Of a stretch of DNA of 64,000 nt, positions 1 to 7,701 are shown piece after piece. Made by a program: the position numbers and the translations under genes. Below the pieces are notes generated by a model, which worked only from the letters and a program-made list of their open reading frames with translations, was not told the DNA's origin and did not search any database. Positions within the stretch are counted from its first letter, which is position 1; every line of letters starts with the position of its first letter. Origin of the DNA: Actinomyces oris (GTDB lineage Bacteria > Actinomycetota > Actinomycetes > Actinomycetales > Actinomycetaceae); contig NZ_MSGO01000006.1 in the NCBI RefSeq assembly GCF_001929375.1, positions 1 through 64,000 on the forward strand. Reading direction: 5' to 3'.

Positions 1-363
1 GACCTTGACGCCGTCGGGCACGTCCGCGGTGATCTCCTGGCCGCCCAGGGCGAAGACCTGCTCCTTACCGGCCACCTTCGCGGTGACGATGGTGCCGGCC
101 GAGACCGAGCCGTCGTCGGCCGCCTCGCCGATCTGGGCGTTCTCCAGGGTCTCCTCGAGCTGGATGATGCGCGCCTCGTTGAGCCCCGCCTCCTCGCGGG
201 CGGCGTGGTAGCCGGCGTTCTCCCGCAGGTCACCCTCCTGGCGGGCCGCCTCCACGCGCTGGGCGATCTCCTTGCGCTCGGTCGTCTTGCGGTGCTCGAG
301 CTCGGCGGCCAGCCGGTCGTAGGCCTCCTGGGTGAGCCAAGTGCCCTGTGACTGCTCGGACAT
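1..363 (-). CDS. greA: Transcription elongation factor GreA (3' end cut by window edge)
   Basis: GreA rescues backtracked RNA polymerase by stimulating cleavage of the nascent transcript. The 121 codons visible hold the N-terminal antiparallel coiled coil, including EIAQRVEAARQEGDLREN and then GYHAAREEAGLNEARI, whose acidic tip residues are the family hallmark. The start of the C-terminal FKBP-like domain (GTIVTAKVAGKEQVFALGG) follows. The start is ATG at 363, preceded by GGAGGACCC, a clear ribosome binding site. About 40 C-terminal residues lie outside the window. In mycobacteria greA is also near a hemolysin III gene and a short-type prenyltransferase, so the order seen here looks ancestral. 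Identity is near certain. Confidence 0.95.
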   Translation of the reverse strand, partial: MSEQSQGTWLTQEAYDRLAAELEHRKTTERKEIAQRVEAARQEGDLRENAGYHAAREEAGLNEARIIQLEETLENAQIGEAADDGSVSAGTIVTAKVAGKEQVFALGGQEITADVPDGVKV

Positions 364-695
364 GGGTCCTCCTTGGATGACTGGTGATGGTCGCTCGGCA
401 GCCGGTCGGGTCACCTTGCGACGACGACACCCGGCGGCTCCTCTCAGGGCCGACCGGGTTTGAAGCGCGAGTCTACGCCGCAGCCTGAGGGAATGCTGTG
501 TGATTGGAGAAAGGTGCTGGAGTATTCCGGGGCTGCGGTCGGGCGGCGAGGCGGGCGATTCCGTGCCGGCCCACCTGATCGACGTCGTTGTGGGGTTCAG
601 GGGACTCAGCGGGAAAAGTGGGTGGCTCGACGGCGTGGCGGGCCGTGTGCTGGGCTGGTTGCCTCAGCGGCCGCCTCCCGGCGGGCCTGTCCCGT
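364..695. other. Intergenic stretch between greA and the hemolysin III gene
   Basis: This 332-bp stretch between two minus-strand genes shows no convincing coding sequence; the open frames are GC-rich and lack recognisable domains or ribosome binding sites. The first part (about 364-430) must carry the greA promoter. I see no strong hairpin with a T-run. In mycobacteria several genes including mca (mycothiol conjugate amidase) sit in this position, and none is present here. Confidence 0.5.
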
Positions 696-1406
696 CTAGC
701 GCAGAACCGCCAGGAAGCAGGCCACGCACTGGCAGGCCCATGCGGCCACGGTGCACACGTGGAAGATCTCGTGGAAGCCGAACCAGCGCGGCGAGGGGTC
801 GGGCGTCTTGCGGGCGTAGACGACGGCGCCCAGCGTGTAGGTCACGCCGCCGGCCACCAGCAGCCACACGATCGCGGGGCCGCCCGCCCGCCAGAACTGC
901 GGCAGGAACCAGACCGCCACCCAGCCCAGGATGACGTAGAGGGCGGTGGTGAACCAGCGCGGGGCGTGCATCCACAGCAGGTTCGTGGCCGTGCCGATCG
1001 CGGCCCCCGCCCACACGATCCCCAGGACCAGGGTGGCCGTGCGCGTCGGCAGCAGCGCCGCCGACAGGGGCGTGTAGGTGCCGGCGATGAGCAGGTAGAT
1101 GTTCGCGTGGTCGATCCGCCGCAGCGTGGCCGCGACCGTCGCCGGCCAGTGCCCGGTGCCGATGTGGTAGACGCCGGAGTTGGCGAACAGCAGCAGCGAG
1201 CACGTCAGGTAGACGGCGCAGGCCCACTTCAGGCCCGCTCCCGGCGCCAGCACCGTCAGCACGATGCAGGCCGCCAGGGCCAGCGGCGCGGTACCGGCGT
1301 GGATCCACCCGCGCAGCCTCGGCTTGACGGCGGCGATGACGCCCTTGGCGCTCGTGGACGCGGAGCGGCGCGAGGCCGGCGGCGTCGAAGGCGATGTCGG
1401 TGACAT
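696..1406 (-). CDS. Hemolysin III family (YqfA/PAQR-like) membrane protein
   Basis: This 236-aa protein has seven predicted membrane helices and the motifs of the hemolysin III branch of the PAQR superfamily: SGVYHIG after helix 2, DHANIYLLIAGTYTP in helix 3, and FHEIFHVCTVAAW near the C terminus. The conserved His and Asp residues of these motifs are the predicted metal site. In other bacteria the family is linked to membrane-fluidity or lipid homeostasis; the hemolysin label is historical. The start is ATG at 1406 with AAGGAC about 10 nt upstream. It is divergent from the cis-prenyltransferase gene, the same arrangement as Rv1085c/Rv1086 in mycobacteria. The family call is secure and the exact role is not known. 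Confidence 0.9.
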   Translation of the reverse strand: MSPTSPSTPPASRRSASTSAKGVIAAVKPRLRGWIHAGTAPLALAACIVLTVLAPGAGLKWACAVYLTCSLLLFANSGVYHIGTGHWPATVAATLRRIDHANIYLLIAGTYTPLSAALLPTRTATLVLGIVWAGAAIGTATNLLWMHAPRWFTTALYVILGWVAVWFLPQFWRAGGPAIVWLLVAGGVTYTLGAVVYARKTPDPSPRWFGFHEIFHVCTVAAWACQCVACFLAVLR

Positions 1407-1456
1407 GGGCGTGAGCGTCCTTCTGGGTGGTGTGGGCCGGGGCCCGGTCGATGCTG

Positions 1457-1492
1457 AACCTTACGACTCCGTAGGTTACGTGAGCGTAGGTT
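1457..1492. promoter_or_regulatory. Candidate operator upstream of the hemolysin III gene
   Basis: An imperfect palindrome AACCTTACG-ACTC-CGTAGGTT, with inner core TACG-N4-CGTA, is followed by a direct repeat of its right half (GCGTAGGTT at 1484-1492). It lies 51-86 bp upstream of the hemolysin III start in the divergent region shared with the prenyltransferase. The shape resembles a TetR-type binding site, but no regulator gene is adjacent, so the assignment is inference. Confidence 0.35.
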
Positions 1493-1789
1493 GTGGTGGT
1501 AGCGGTCCGGACGGCGATGTGACGCGGCAGGCACGTTCGCGCGCGTCGGGAGGTTCCACGGCCGCCGCCGTCGTCGTGGGACCCGGTGTGATCGCGCGTC
1601 CTGACGTGCCTCTGCTGTGCCCCGGCAGCTCCGGGCGAACCTGATGGGCGGATTTGACCCGGCTGTTAGCCGACTTGTCCAGCGCAGGAGGGGTGTCGCG
1701 CGATAGCGTTGGAGGTGGCCCCGAGCCGTCGGGCCCCGCCCCTATCACTCCCCCCATCAACTCGACCGAGGAGCCCCGAGGAACACGGC

Positions 1790-2614
1790 ATGGCAGGCGA
1801 CAACCTCCTCTACGACATCTACGAGCGCCGGCTGGCTGCGCGCATCGACCCGGCCACGGTGCCCCACCACGTGGGTGTCATCCTCGATGGCAACCGCCGC
1901 TGGGCCAAGTCCATGGGCTTCGGGGCCGCGCAGGGACACAAGCGCGGCGCGGACAAGATCGAGGAGTTCCTCGGGTGGGCCGAGCAGATGGGGGTCCAGG
2001 TCGTCACCCTGTGGCTGCTGAGCACCGACAACCTCTCCCGCGACCCGGCCGAGCTCTCGCCCCTGCTGGACATCATCGCCCACGCCGTCGACGAGCTCGC
2101 CGAGACCGGCCGCTGGAGCCTGCGCCTCGTGGGCGCCGTCGACCTCCTGCCCGAGCCGCTGGCCGAGCGCCTGCGCGCCGCCGTCGTCCGCTCCCGGCCA
2201 ATGGGCGCGGAGGCCTCTGAGTCGGGCGGGTCGGCGGGTGAGGCCGCCAAGGCTGCGGACGAGGACCGGCGCATGCAGGTCAACATCGCCGTCGGCTACG
2301 GGGGCCGGCAGGAGATCGCCGACGCCGTGCGCGAGCTGTTGCGTGAGCGGGCCGCCGCCGGGGCGAGCCTGGAGGAGGTGGCCGCCTCGCTCAGCGAGGA
2401 GGACATCACCGAGCACCTCTACACCAAGGGCCAGCCCGACCCCGACCTGGTCATCCGCACCTCGGGTGAGCAGCGCCTCTCCGGGTTCCTGCTGTGGCAG
2501 TCGGTGCACTCCGAGTACTACTTCTGCGAGGTCAACTGGCCGGCTTTCCGGCGCGTGGACTTCCTGCGGGCGCTGCGCGACTTCGCCAGCCGGGAGCGCC
2601 GCCTGGGCAGGTAG
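1790..2614 (+). CDS. uppS: Isoprenyl (cis-prenyl) diphosphate synthase, short-type Rv1086-like
   Basis: Cis-prenyltransferases condense isopentenyl diphosphate onto an allylic diphosphate to make polyprenyl diphosphates for cell-wall lipid carriers. The family signature HVGVILDGNRRWAKS lies near the N terminus with its catalytic Asp; GHKRGADKI and WLLSTDNLSRDP follow, and the C-terminal signature is DLVIRTSGEQRLSGFLLWQS. The N-terminal YDIYERRL and C-terminal WPAFRRVDFLRALRDF resemble the mycobacterial Rv1086 type, which makes short Z,E-farnesyl diphosphate, more than the decaprenyl Rv2361c type. The start at ATG 1790 (274 aa) is preferred over an upstream in-frame ATG at 1709 because CGAGGAA lies just upstream and homology begins there. 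An insertion rich in Ser, Gly and Ala (EASESGGSAGEAAKAAD) sits mid-protein. Confidence 0.93.
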   Translation: MAGDNLLYDIYERRLAARIDPATVPHHVGVILDGNRRWAKSMGFGAAQGHKRGADKIEEFLGWAEQMGVQVVTLWLLSTDNLSRDPAELSPLLDIIAHAVDELAETGRWSLRLVGAVDLLPEPLAERLRAAVVRSRPMGAEASESGGSAGEAAKAADEDRRMQVNIAVGYGGRQEIADAVRELLRERAAAGASLEEVAASLSEEDITEHLYTKGQPDPDLVIRTSGEQRLSGFLLWQSVHSEYYFCEVNWPAFRRVDFLRALRDFASRERRLGR

Positions 2615-2659
2615 CCCGCGTCATCTTTTGACCGTTGGGGGCGGGTCTGGGGCCTCAGG

Positions 2660-2791
2660 TGTCACGAATGGCGACTTTTCCGTCGATTCTGCGGCCGTTG
2701 TTCCTGGGCTGTGCCGCGAAGTCGCAGGTCACGGCGTTTCGATGGTCGCCACGGCGAGTGCCTGCGCAGTGAATAGTCGCCCGGAGTGACA
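2660..2791. repeat. Dispersed intergenic repeat family 1, copy 1 (132 bp)
   Basis: The element begins TGTCACGAATGGCGACTTTT and ends with the inverted form (AGTCGCCCGGAGTGACA), giving terminal inverted repeats of the form TGTCAC-N4-GGCGACT. A conserved CGCAGGTCA lies at offset 63. Copies with the same length and central motif occur at 5755 and 19283. It starts 45 bp after the prenyltransferase stop, between that gene and the convergent gntR, so it could form the 3' end of either transcript. Confidence 0.85.
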
Positions 2792-2823
2792 CATGGGCCG
2801 ATGCGGGCGTCCGCTGGTGGGGG

Positions 2824-3537
2824 TCAGGTCTCGAGGAAGCCGCGCAGGCCGCGTTCGAGCAGGGCGCTGCGCACCTCGGCAACGAGGTCTCGCATGGAGG
2901 ACTCCGCCGCTGTGGCGTCCCCGGTCGCGATCGCGGCGGCGACTCGTTCGTGGAGCCTGAGCGCCTCAGGCTGAGGCACTTGTACCTGGCCGGTGAGTCT
3001 GGCCCGCCCGGAGAGCACCTCCGCGATGACGTCGGTCAGCGCCTTGAAGGTGTCGTTGTGGCTGGCTTCCAGGATGAGCCGGTGGAAGGCGATGTCGTCG
3101 TCGAGATAGGAGGCGACGTTGCCGGTGGTTCCCTTGGCTCGGATCGTGGCGGCCAGCGCCAACAGACCGGAGCGCTGCTCCTCGGTGGCTCGGCGGGCGG
3201 CTGCCGCGGCAGCGACAGGCTCGATGGCGGCGCGCAGCTCGGTCAGGGCGCCGAGCTTGGGGCCGTGCGGATCGGCCTCGAGCTGCCAGCGTACGAGCTG
3301 AGGCGCCAGGGCTGACCAGTGCTCGCGTGGTTGAACCGTAATGCCCACCCGACGTCGGGAGGCGACGATGCCGACGGACTCCAGGGCGTGGACACAGTCG
3401 CGCGCCAGTGTTCGGGAGACGCCGTAACGGGACTGGATCGCCTCCAGCGTCAGGCTCTGGCCCGGCGTCATCTCCCCGGTCACGATGGCGCGCCCGAGGG
3501 AGTCGAGAACGTCGCGACGTCGGTCGGTGGAGGACAT
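2824..3537 (-). CDS. gntR: GntR-family (FadR/FCD subfamily) regulator of gluconate genes
   Basis: This 237-aa protein has an N-terminal GntR winged helix-turn-helix (about residues 8-70; LEAIQSRYGVSRTLARDCVH is the recognition region). An all-helical FCD ligand-binding domain follows, with the conserved DIAFHRLILEASHNDTFKAL segment and a later LRLHERVAAAIATGD; their Asp and His residues normally bind metal or ligand. It is divergent from gntK, so it most likely represses gntK-gntP until gluconate or a derivative binds. The start is ATG at 3537. The ligand is inferred from the neighbours only. Confidence 0.88.
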   Translation of the reverse strand: MSSTDRRRDVLDSLGRAIVTGEMTPGQSLTLEAIQSRYGVSRTLARDCVHALESVGIVASRRRVGITVQPREHWSALAPQLVRWQLEADPHGPKLGALTELRAAIEPVAAAAAARRATEEQRSGLLALAATIRAKGTTGNVASYLDDDIAFHRLILEASHNDTFKALTDVIAEVLSGRARLTGQVQVPQPEALRLHERVAAAIATGDATAAESSMRDLVAEVRSALLERGLRGFLET

Positions 3538-3591
3538 GGATGTGCTTCCGGAGGAGTGGTGCGAGATGTCTGTGGGAGATGCTATCCGACC

Positions 3592-3621
3592 CTTTTAAAA
3601 GTACTACGTTTGAGGTAAATT
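3592..3621. promoter_or_regulatory. AT-rich divergent promoter/operator region of gntR-gntK
   Basis: The 126-bp divergent region holds a perfect palindrome CTTTTAAAAG at 3592-3601, followed by an AT-rich stretch ending in TAAATT at 3616-3621. A weak promoter pair TTTAAA (3594-3599) and TAAATT (16-nt spacer) could read toward gntK and would overlap the palindrome, as expected for a repressor site. The assignment rests on position and composition only. Confidence 0.3.
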
Positions 3622-3663
3622 CGTCATATCAGTTCACGACAACGGCGTCATCAAGGAGCAGAC

Positions 3664-4191
3664 ATGAGCCGATCCGTTGAGCACCTTGTCCTCATGGGAG
3701 TCTCCGGCTGCGGCAAGACCACGGCCGCGCTCAACCTTCACAACGCACTGGGCTGGCCCGTCGCCGAGGCCGACGACTTCCACCCCAAGGCCAACATTGA
3801 CAAGATGAGCCGTGGCATCGCCCTGACCGACGAGGACCGCTGGCCCTGGCTGGAGTCCATGCGCGACTGGATGAGCGAGCGCGCCGCTGACGGCGTCAAG
3901 ACGATCGTCACCTGTTCCGCGCTCAAGCGCTCCTATCGCGACCTGCTCTCCAGCGCGCAGGGGCGGGTCTTCTTCATCCATCTGCTCGCCCAGGCGGATG
4001 AGCTCCAGGAGCGTATGGCTCATCGTGAGGGGCACTTCATGCCCCTGAGCCTGCTGCCCTCCCAGTTCGCCGCCCTCGAGCCCCTGTCCGACGACGAGGA
4101 CGGGGTCACCGTGGTCTCGCGGGCGACACCGGAGGAGACCTTCGAGGCGATCCTCACCGCACTCGAGCAGGCCTCGTCCGACGCCGTGTGA
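3664..4191 (+). CDS. gntK: Gluconokinase
   Basis: Gluconokinase phosphorylates D-gluconate with ATP to 6-phosphogluconate for the pentose phosphate route. The 175-aa length is typical. The P-loop MGVSGCGKTT sits at about residues 11-20, and the family motifs ADDFHPKANIDKMSRGIALTDEDRWPWL, VTCSALKRSYRDLL and REGHFMPLSLLPSQFAALEPL all follow in order. The start ATG at 3664 has AAGGAGCAGAC directly upstream. The permease gene follows in the same direction, and the divergent GntR regulator completes the locus. Confidence 0.95.
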   Translation: MSRSVEHLVLMGVSGCGKTTAALNLHNALGWPVAEADDFHPKANIDKMSRGIALTDEDRWPWLESMRDWMSERAADGVKTIVTCSALKRSYRDLLSSAQGRVFFIHLLAQADELQERMAHREGHFMPLSLLPSQFAALEPLSDDEDGVTVVSRATPEETFEAILTALEQASSDAV

Positions 4192-4329
4192 GCATCGTTC
4201 CTCACTGACGATCGCCCGCCTCCACACCAGCTGGCCGAGGTGCACGGCGCACAGCCACCCCCGCCCACTGAACCCGACACACGTACACCCCGTTCTCACC
4301 CCCACCTCCCAATGACAACGGAGACGACA

Positions 4330-5742
4330 ATGACGTTCACTCTTCCCGCTCAACCGGTTGCGCTGCCGGCCGCAGACACCGTGAGCCACACGGACAATCA
4401 CGTGCAGCTCATCGCGGCCGCCCTGCTTGGCATCACCTCGATCATCGTGCTCATCGTCTGGCGCAGGATGCACCCCTTCCTCGCGCTGACGCTGGGCTCG
4501 GCGGTCCTGGCCGTCGTCGCAGGCATCCCGCTGGCCGACACCTTCACCGCCTTCACCAAGGGAATGGGTTCCACGATCGGCGACGTGGGCACCCTCATCG
4601 CCTTCGGGGCGATCATCGGCCGTCTCCTCATCGACTCCGGCGGCGCCGACCAGATCGTCGACACCGTCCTGGCCCGCACTCCCGGCCCCCGCCTTCCCTG
4701 GGCGATGGCGCTCATCGCCTTCGTCGTCGGCATCCCGCTGTTCTTCGAGGTCGGCATCGTTCTGCTCATCCCCGTGGTCATGATCGTCGCCCGGCGGGCC
4801 CACCAGTCCCTCATCCTGCTGGGCGTGCCCGCCCTGGCCGGCCTGTCCGCGCTCCACGGCCTCGTGCCACCGCACCCCGGACCGCTCATTGCCATCAACG
4901 CCGTCAAGGCCGACCTGGGGCTCACCCTCGGACTGGGGCTGCTGGTCGCCGTGCCCACGGTCATCATCTCCGGGCCCGTCGCGGCCCGCTTCATGGCCAG
5001 ATGGGTGCCGATTGAGGCGCCTGAGCCTCTGGGGGCCTCGGACGAGGAGCACGAGGGGCCACGTCCCGCCTTCGCGACCTCGATCACGGTGGTCCTGCTG
5101 CCCGTGGGACTCATGCTTCTGCGCACCGTCGTCGAGACCCTCGTCCCCAAGACCGGCGGCAACCCGGCAGTCCACGCGGCCCTGTTCGTGGGCAAGCCGA
5201 TCGTCGCCCTGCTGATCACGGTTCTGGCGGCCATGTACCTCTTCGGGGTCCGCCTGGGGCTGGGCGCCGACGACGTCAGCGGGCGGGTCGGGGCCTCGCT
5301 CGGGCCCATCGCCGGGATCCTGCTCATCGTCGGGGCAGGAGGGGGGTTCAAGCAGACCCTCGTCGACTCAGGGATCGCCGACATCATCGCCGCATGGATC
5401 CAGCAGGCGGCCGTTCCCGCGCTCCTGGCCGGGTGGCTCGTCGCCGTCGCCGTGCGTCTGGCCACCGGATCGGCGACGGTGGCCACCATCACCGCGGCCG
5501 GGATCATGGCGCCGCTGGCCAGTCACATGCCGCAGACCGAGGTCGCTCTCCTCGTCCTTGCGATCGGCGCCGGCTCCGTCTTCCTCTCTCACGTCAACGA
5601 CGCCGGCTTCTGGCTGGTCAAGGAGTACTTCGGGATGACCGTGGGGCAGACCTTCAAGACCTGGTCGCTGATGGAGACGATCCTGTCTGTCGTCGCGATG
5701 GCCACGATCAGCCTCCTCGCGCTCGCCCTGGGAGTCTTCTGA
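4330..5742 (+). CDS. gntP: GntP-family gluconate:H+ symporter
   Basis: This is a 470-aa polytopic permease, the usual length for the GntP family, with about twelve hydrophobic helices. Family features include the early helices around AALLGITSIIVLIVWRRMHP, the segment GTLIAFGAIIGRLLIDSGGA, GIPLFFEVGIVLLIPVV, and the late SATVATITAAGIMAPL and LSHVNDAGFWLVKEYFGM. I chose ATG 4330 because GGAG lies 6 nt upstream; in-frame starts at 4240 and 4312 have poorer sites and would add a non-homologous leader. It imports gluconate for GntK. The gene ends 12 bp before a copy of the 132-bp repeat. Confidence 0.93.
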   Translation: MTFTLPAQPVALPAADTVSHTDNHVQLIAAALLGITSIIVLIVWRRMHPFLALTLGSAVLAVVAGIPLADTFTAFTKGMGSTIGDVGTLIAFGAIIGRLLIDSGGADQIVDTVLARTPGPRLPWAMALIAFVVGIPLFFEVGIVLLIPVVMIVARRAHQSLILLGVPALAGLSALHGLVPPHPGPLIAINAVKADLGLTLGLGLLVAVPTVIISGPVAARFMARWVPIEAPEPLGASDEEHEGPRPAFATSITVVLLPVGLMLLRTVVETLVPKTGGNPAVHAALFVGKPIVALLITVLAAMYLFGVRLGLGADDVSGRVGASLGPIAGILLIVGAGGGFKQTLVDSGIADIIAAWIQQAAVPALLAGWLVAVAVRLATGSATVATITAAGIMAPLASHMPQTEVALLVLAIGAGSVFLSHVNDAGFWLVKEYFGMTVGQTFKTWSLMETILSVVAMATISLLALALGVF

Positions 5743-5754
5743 GGGGCCCTCAGG

Positions 5755-5886
5755 TGTCACGAATGGCGACTTTTCCGCTGGTTCTGCGGCCGCTGTTTCT
5801 CGGGCGTGCCGTAAAACCGCTGGTCATAGCGTTTCGCGGGCCGCCGCATCGAATGCTTGCACAGTGAATAGTCGCCCGTAGTGACA
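5755..5886. repeat. Dispersed intergenic repeat family 1, copy 2 (132 bp)
   Basis: It has the same length and the same TGTCACGAATGGCGACTTTT left end as the copy at 2660, with right end AGTCGCCCGTAGTGACA. CGCTGGTCA is at offset 63. The interior is about three-quarters identical by eye to copy 1 (for example both have TTCTGCGGCCG and AGCGTTTCG or GGCGTTTCG). It begins 12 bp after the gntP stop, between two plus-strand genes. The helicase leader begins inside or just after it. Confidence 0.85.
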
Positions 5887-6081
5887 CATTGCGGGATCTC
5901 GGGCAGGATGACTCCCTGGTCCGGGCGTCGCCCGGCCTGGCTGGTGCCCCGGTCCCGGCGCGCGTCGACTCACCTGACGTCCCGCGCCGTCGAACCGCGT
6001 ACGCCGGCACCTCACGCACCGACGCGCACGCTGCCAGCGACACGCGCCGGCGTGCTCGCGGTCCCAAACGACAGGAACCTC

Positions 6082-7560
6082 GTGGCCGCACACCGCACCT
6101 CCGCCTCGCACCGCTTCGCCTCCGGGAAGACCCCGGCCGCGGGTGAGGCCACCTTCGCCGACCTCGGCGTGGACTCAGACCTCGCCGCCGACCTCGACGC
6201 CCGCGGCTTCACCGCGCCCTTCCCCATCCAGGCCGCCACCCTGCCCGACACCCTCGCCGGGCGCGACGTGCTCGGCCGCGGCCGCACCGGCTCGGGCAAG
6301 ACCCTGGCCTTCAGCCTGCCGCTGGTCCAGCGCCTGGCCCAGCAGGACAAGGCCCGCCCCGGCCACCCCATCGGCCTGGTCCTGGCCCCCACCCGCGAGC
6401 TCGCCCTCCAGATCGCCGAGGTCATCGAGCCCCTGGCCCGCGTGGTCGACATGGACGTGACCACCATCTTCGGCGGGGTCTCCGCCAAGCCCCAGGAGAA
6501 GGCCCTCAAGGCGGGGGTCGACGTCGTCGTCGCCTGCCCCGGCCGGCTCCTGGACCTCATGGGGCAGGGACTCGTCAGCCTCGACGAGGTCGAGATCACC
6601 GTCCTGGACGAGGCCGACCACATGGCCGACCTCGGCTTCCTGCCGGGCGTCCGCCGCATCCTGCGCGCCACCCCGCAGCGCGGCCAGCGCCTCCTGTTCT
6701 CCGCCACCCTGGACAACGGCGTGGACACCCTGGTCAAGGAGTTCCTCCACGACCCGCTGCAGCACTCCGTGGACCCCTCGACCTCGCCCGTGGACGCCAT
6801 GACCCACCGCGTGTGGATGGTCGCGGACAAGACCGCCAAGGACGGCATCGTGCGGCGCCTGGCCTCCGGGGAGGGGCAGCGCATCCTGTTCACCCGCACC
6901 AAGCACCTCGCCCGGCGCCTGGCCCGCAAGCTCGTCCAGGCCGGAATCCCCGCCGTCGAGCTGCAGGGCAACATGAGCCAGAACGCGCGCGAGCGCGCCA
7001 TGCGGGCCTTCTCCACCGGGCAGGTGCACGTCATGGTCGCCACCGACATCGCCGCCCGGGGCATCGACGTCTCCGGTATCGAGCTCGTCGTCCACGTCGA
7101 CCCGCCCGCCGAGCACAAGGCCTACCTGCACCGTTCGGGCCGCACCGCCCGCGCCGGGGCCGCCGGGAGCGTCATCACCCTGGTCCTGCCCGAGCAGAAG
7201 CACGATGTGCAGGTCCTGCTCAAGAAGGCGCGGATCCGCGCGGACATCGAGCGTATCCGTCCCGACGACGACACCGTGGCCGCCCTCGTGGGGCAGGTCG
7301 CCGAGGCCGTCGCGCTGGAGGACATGCCCGAGGGTGTGGCCATCAAGGGCGGCAGCCCCAGCGGGCGGGCCTCCACCGGACGACCGGGGCGCGGCCACGG
7401 TGAGTCGGGGCGCGGTCGGTCCGGTCGCGCCGGTCGCGGAGGTCGCAGCGGGGGAGCCCACGGTGGACGCGGCGGGAACACTGGGAACGGCGGGCGCAGT
7501 GCGAAGCGTCGCGGCTCCCGCGGTCGCGGAGCCAAGGGTGGTCAGGGCAGTCCCGCCTGA
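6082..7560 (+). CDS. DEAD-box ATP-dependent RNA helicase
   Basis: DEAD-box helicases use ATP to unwind short RNA duplexes in RNA decay, ribosome assembly or cold adaptation. All motifs are visible in order: Q-motif region FTAPFPIQAATLPD, motif I GRGRTGSGKT, Ia APTRELAL, Ib PGRLLDLM, II VLDEADHM, III FSATL, then ATDIAARGIDV and HRSGRTARAG in the second RecA domain. The C-terminal 80 residues are Arg/Gly-rich (GGRGGNTGNGGRSAKRRGSR), a typical non-specific RNA-binding tail. I prefer GTG 6082 (492 aa), with CAGGAACCTC upstream. The frame stays open to 5881, but that would run back to the end of the repeat element and add about 67 residues without helicase homology. Confidence 0.9.
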   Translation: MAAHRTSASHRFASGKTPAAGEATFADLGVDSDLAADLDARGFTAPFPIQAATLPDTLAGRDVLGRGRTGSGKTLAFSLPLVQRLAQQDKARPGHPIGLVLAPTRELALQIAEVIEPLARVVDMDVTTIFGGVSAKPQEKALKAGVDVVVACPGRLLDLMGQGLVSLDEVEITVLDEADHMADLGFLPGVRRILRATPQRGQRLLFSATLDNGVDTLVKEFLHDPLQHSVDPSTSPVDAMTHRVWMVADKTAKDGIVRRLASGEGQRILFTRTKHLARRLARKLVQAGIPAVELQGNMSQNARERAMRAFSTGQVHVMVATDIAARGIDVSGIELVVHVDPPAEHKAYLHRSGRTARAGAAGSVITLVLPEQKHDVQVLLKKARIRADIERIRPDDDTVAALVGQVAEAVALEDMPEGVAIKGGSPSGRASTGRPGRGHGESGRGRSGRAGRGGRSGGAHGGRGGNTGNGGRSAKRRGSRGRGAKGGQGSPA

Positions 7561-7701
7561 GGCGTCGCGTGGGGCGGCATCCGCTGCGAGCTCTTGGGTG
7601 TTGAAGGCGTCACGCTCTTGCTGAGCCTCTCCTCGCCCCGGCCGAGCAGAACCGGGATGCCGGTGCTACCGTCGAGTGGCTGACGGCGATCAGGAAGGTG
7701 G

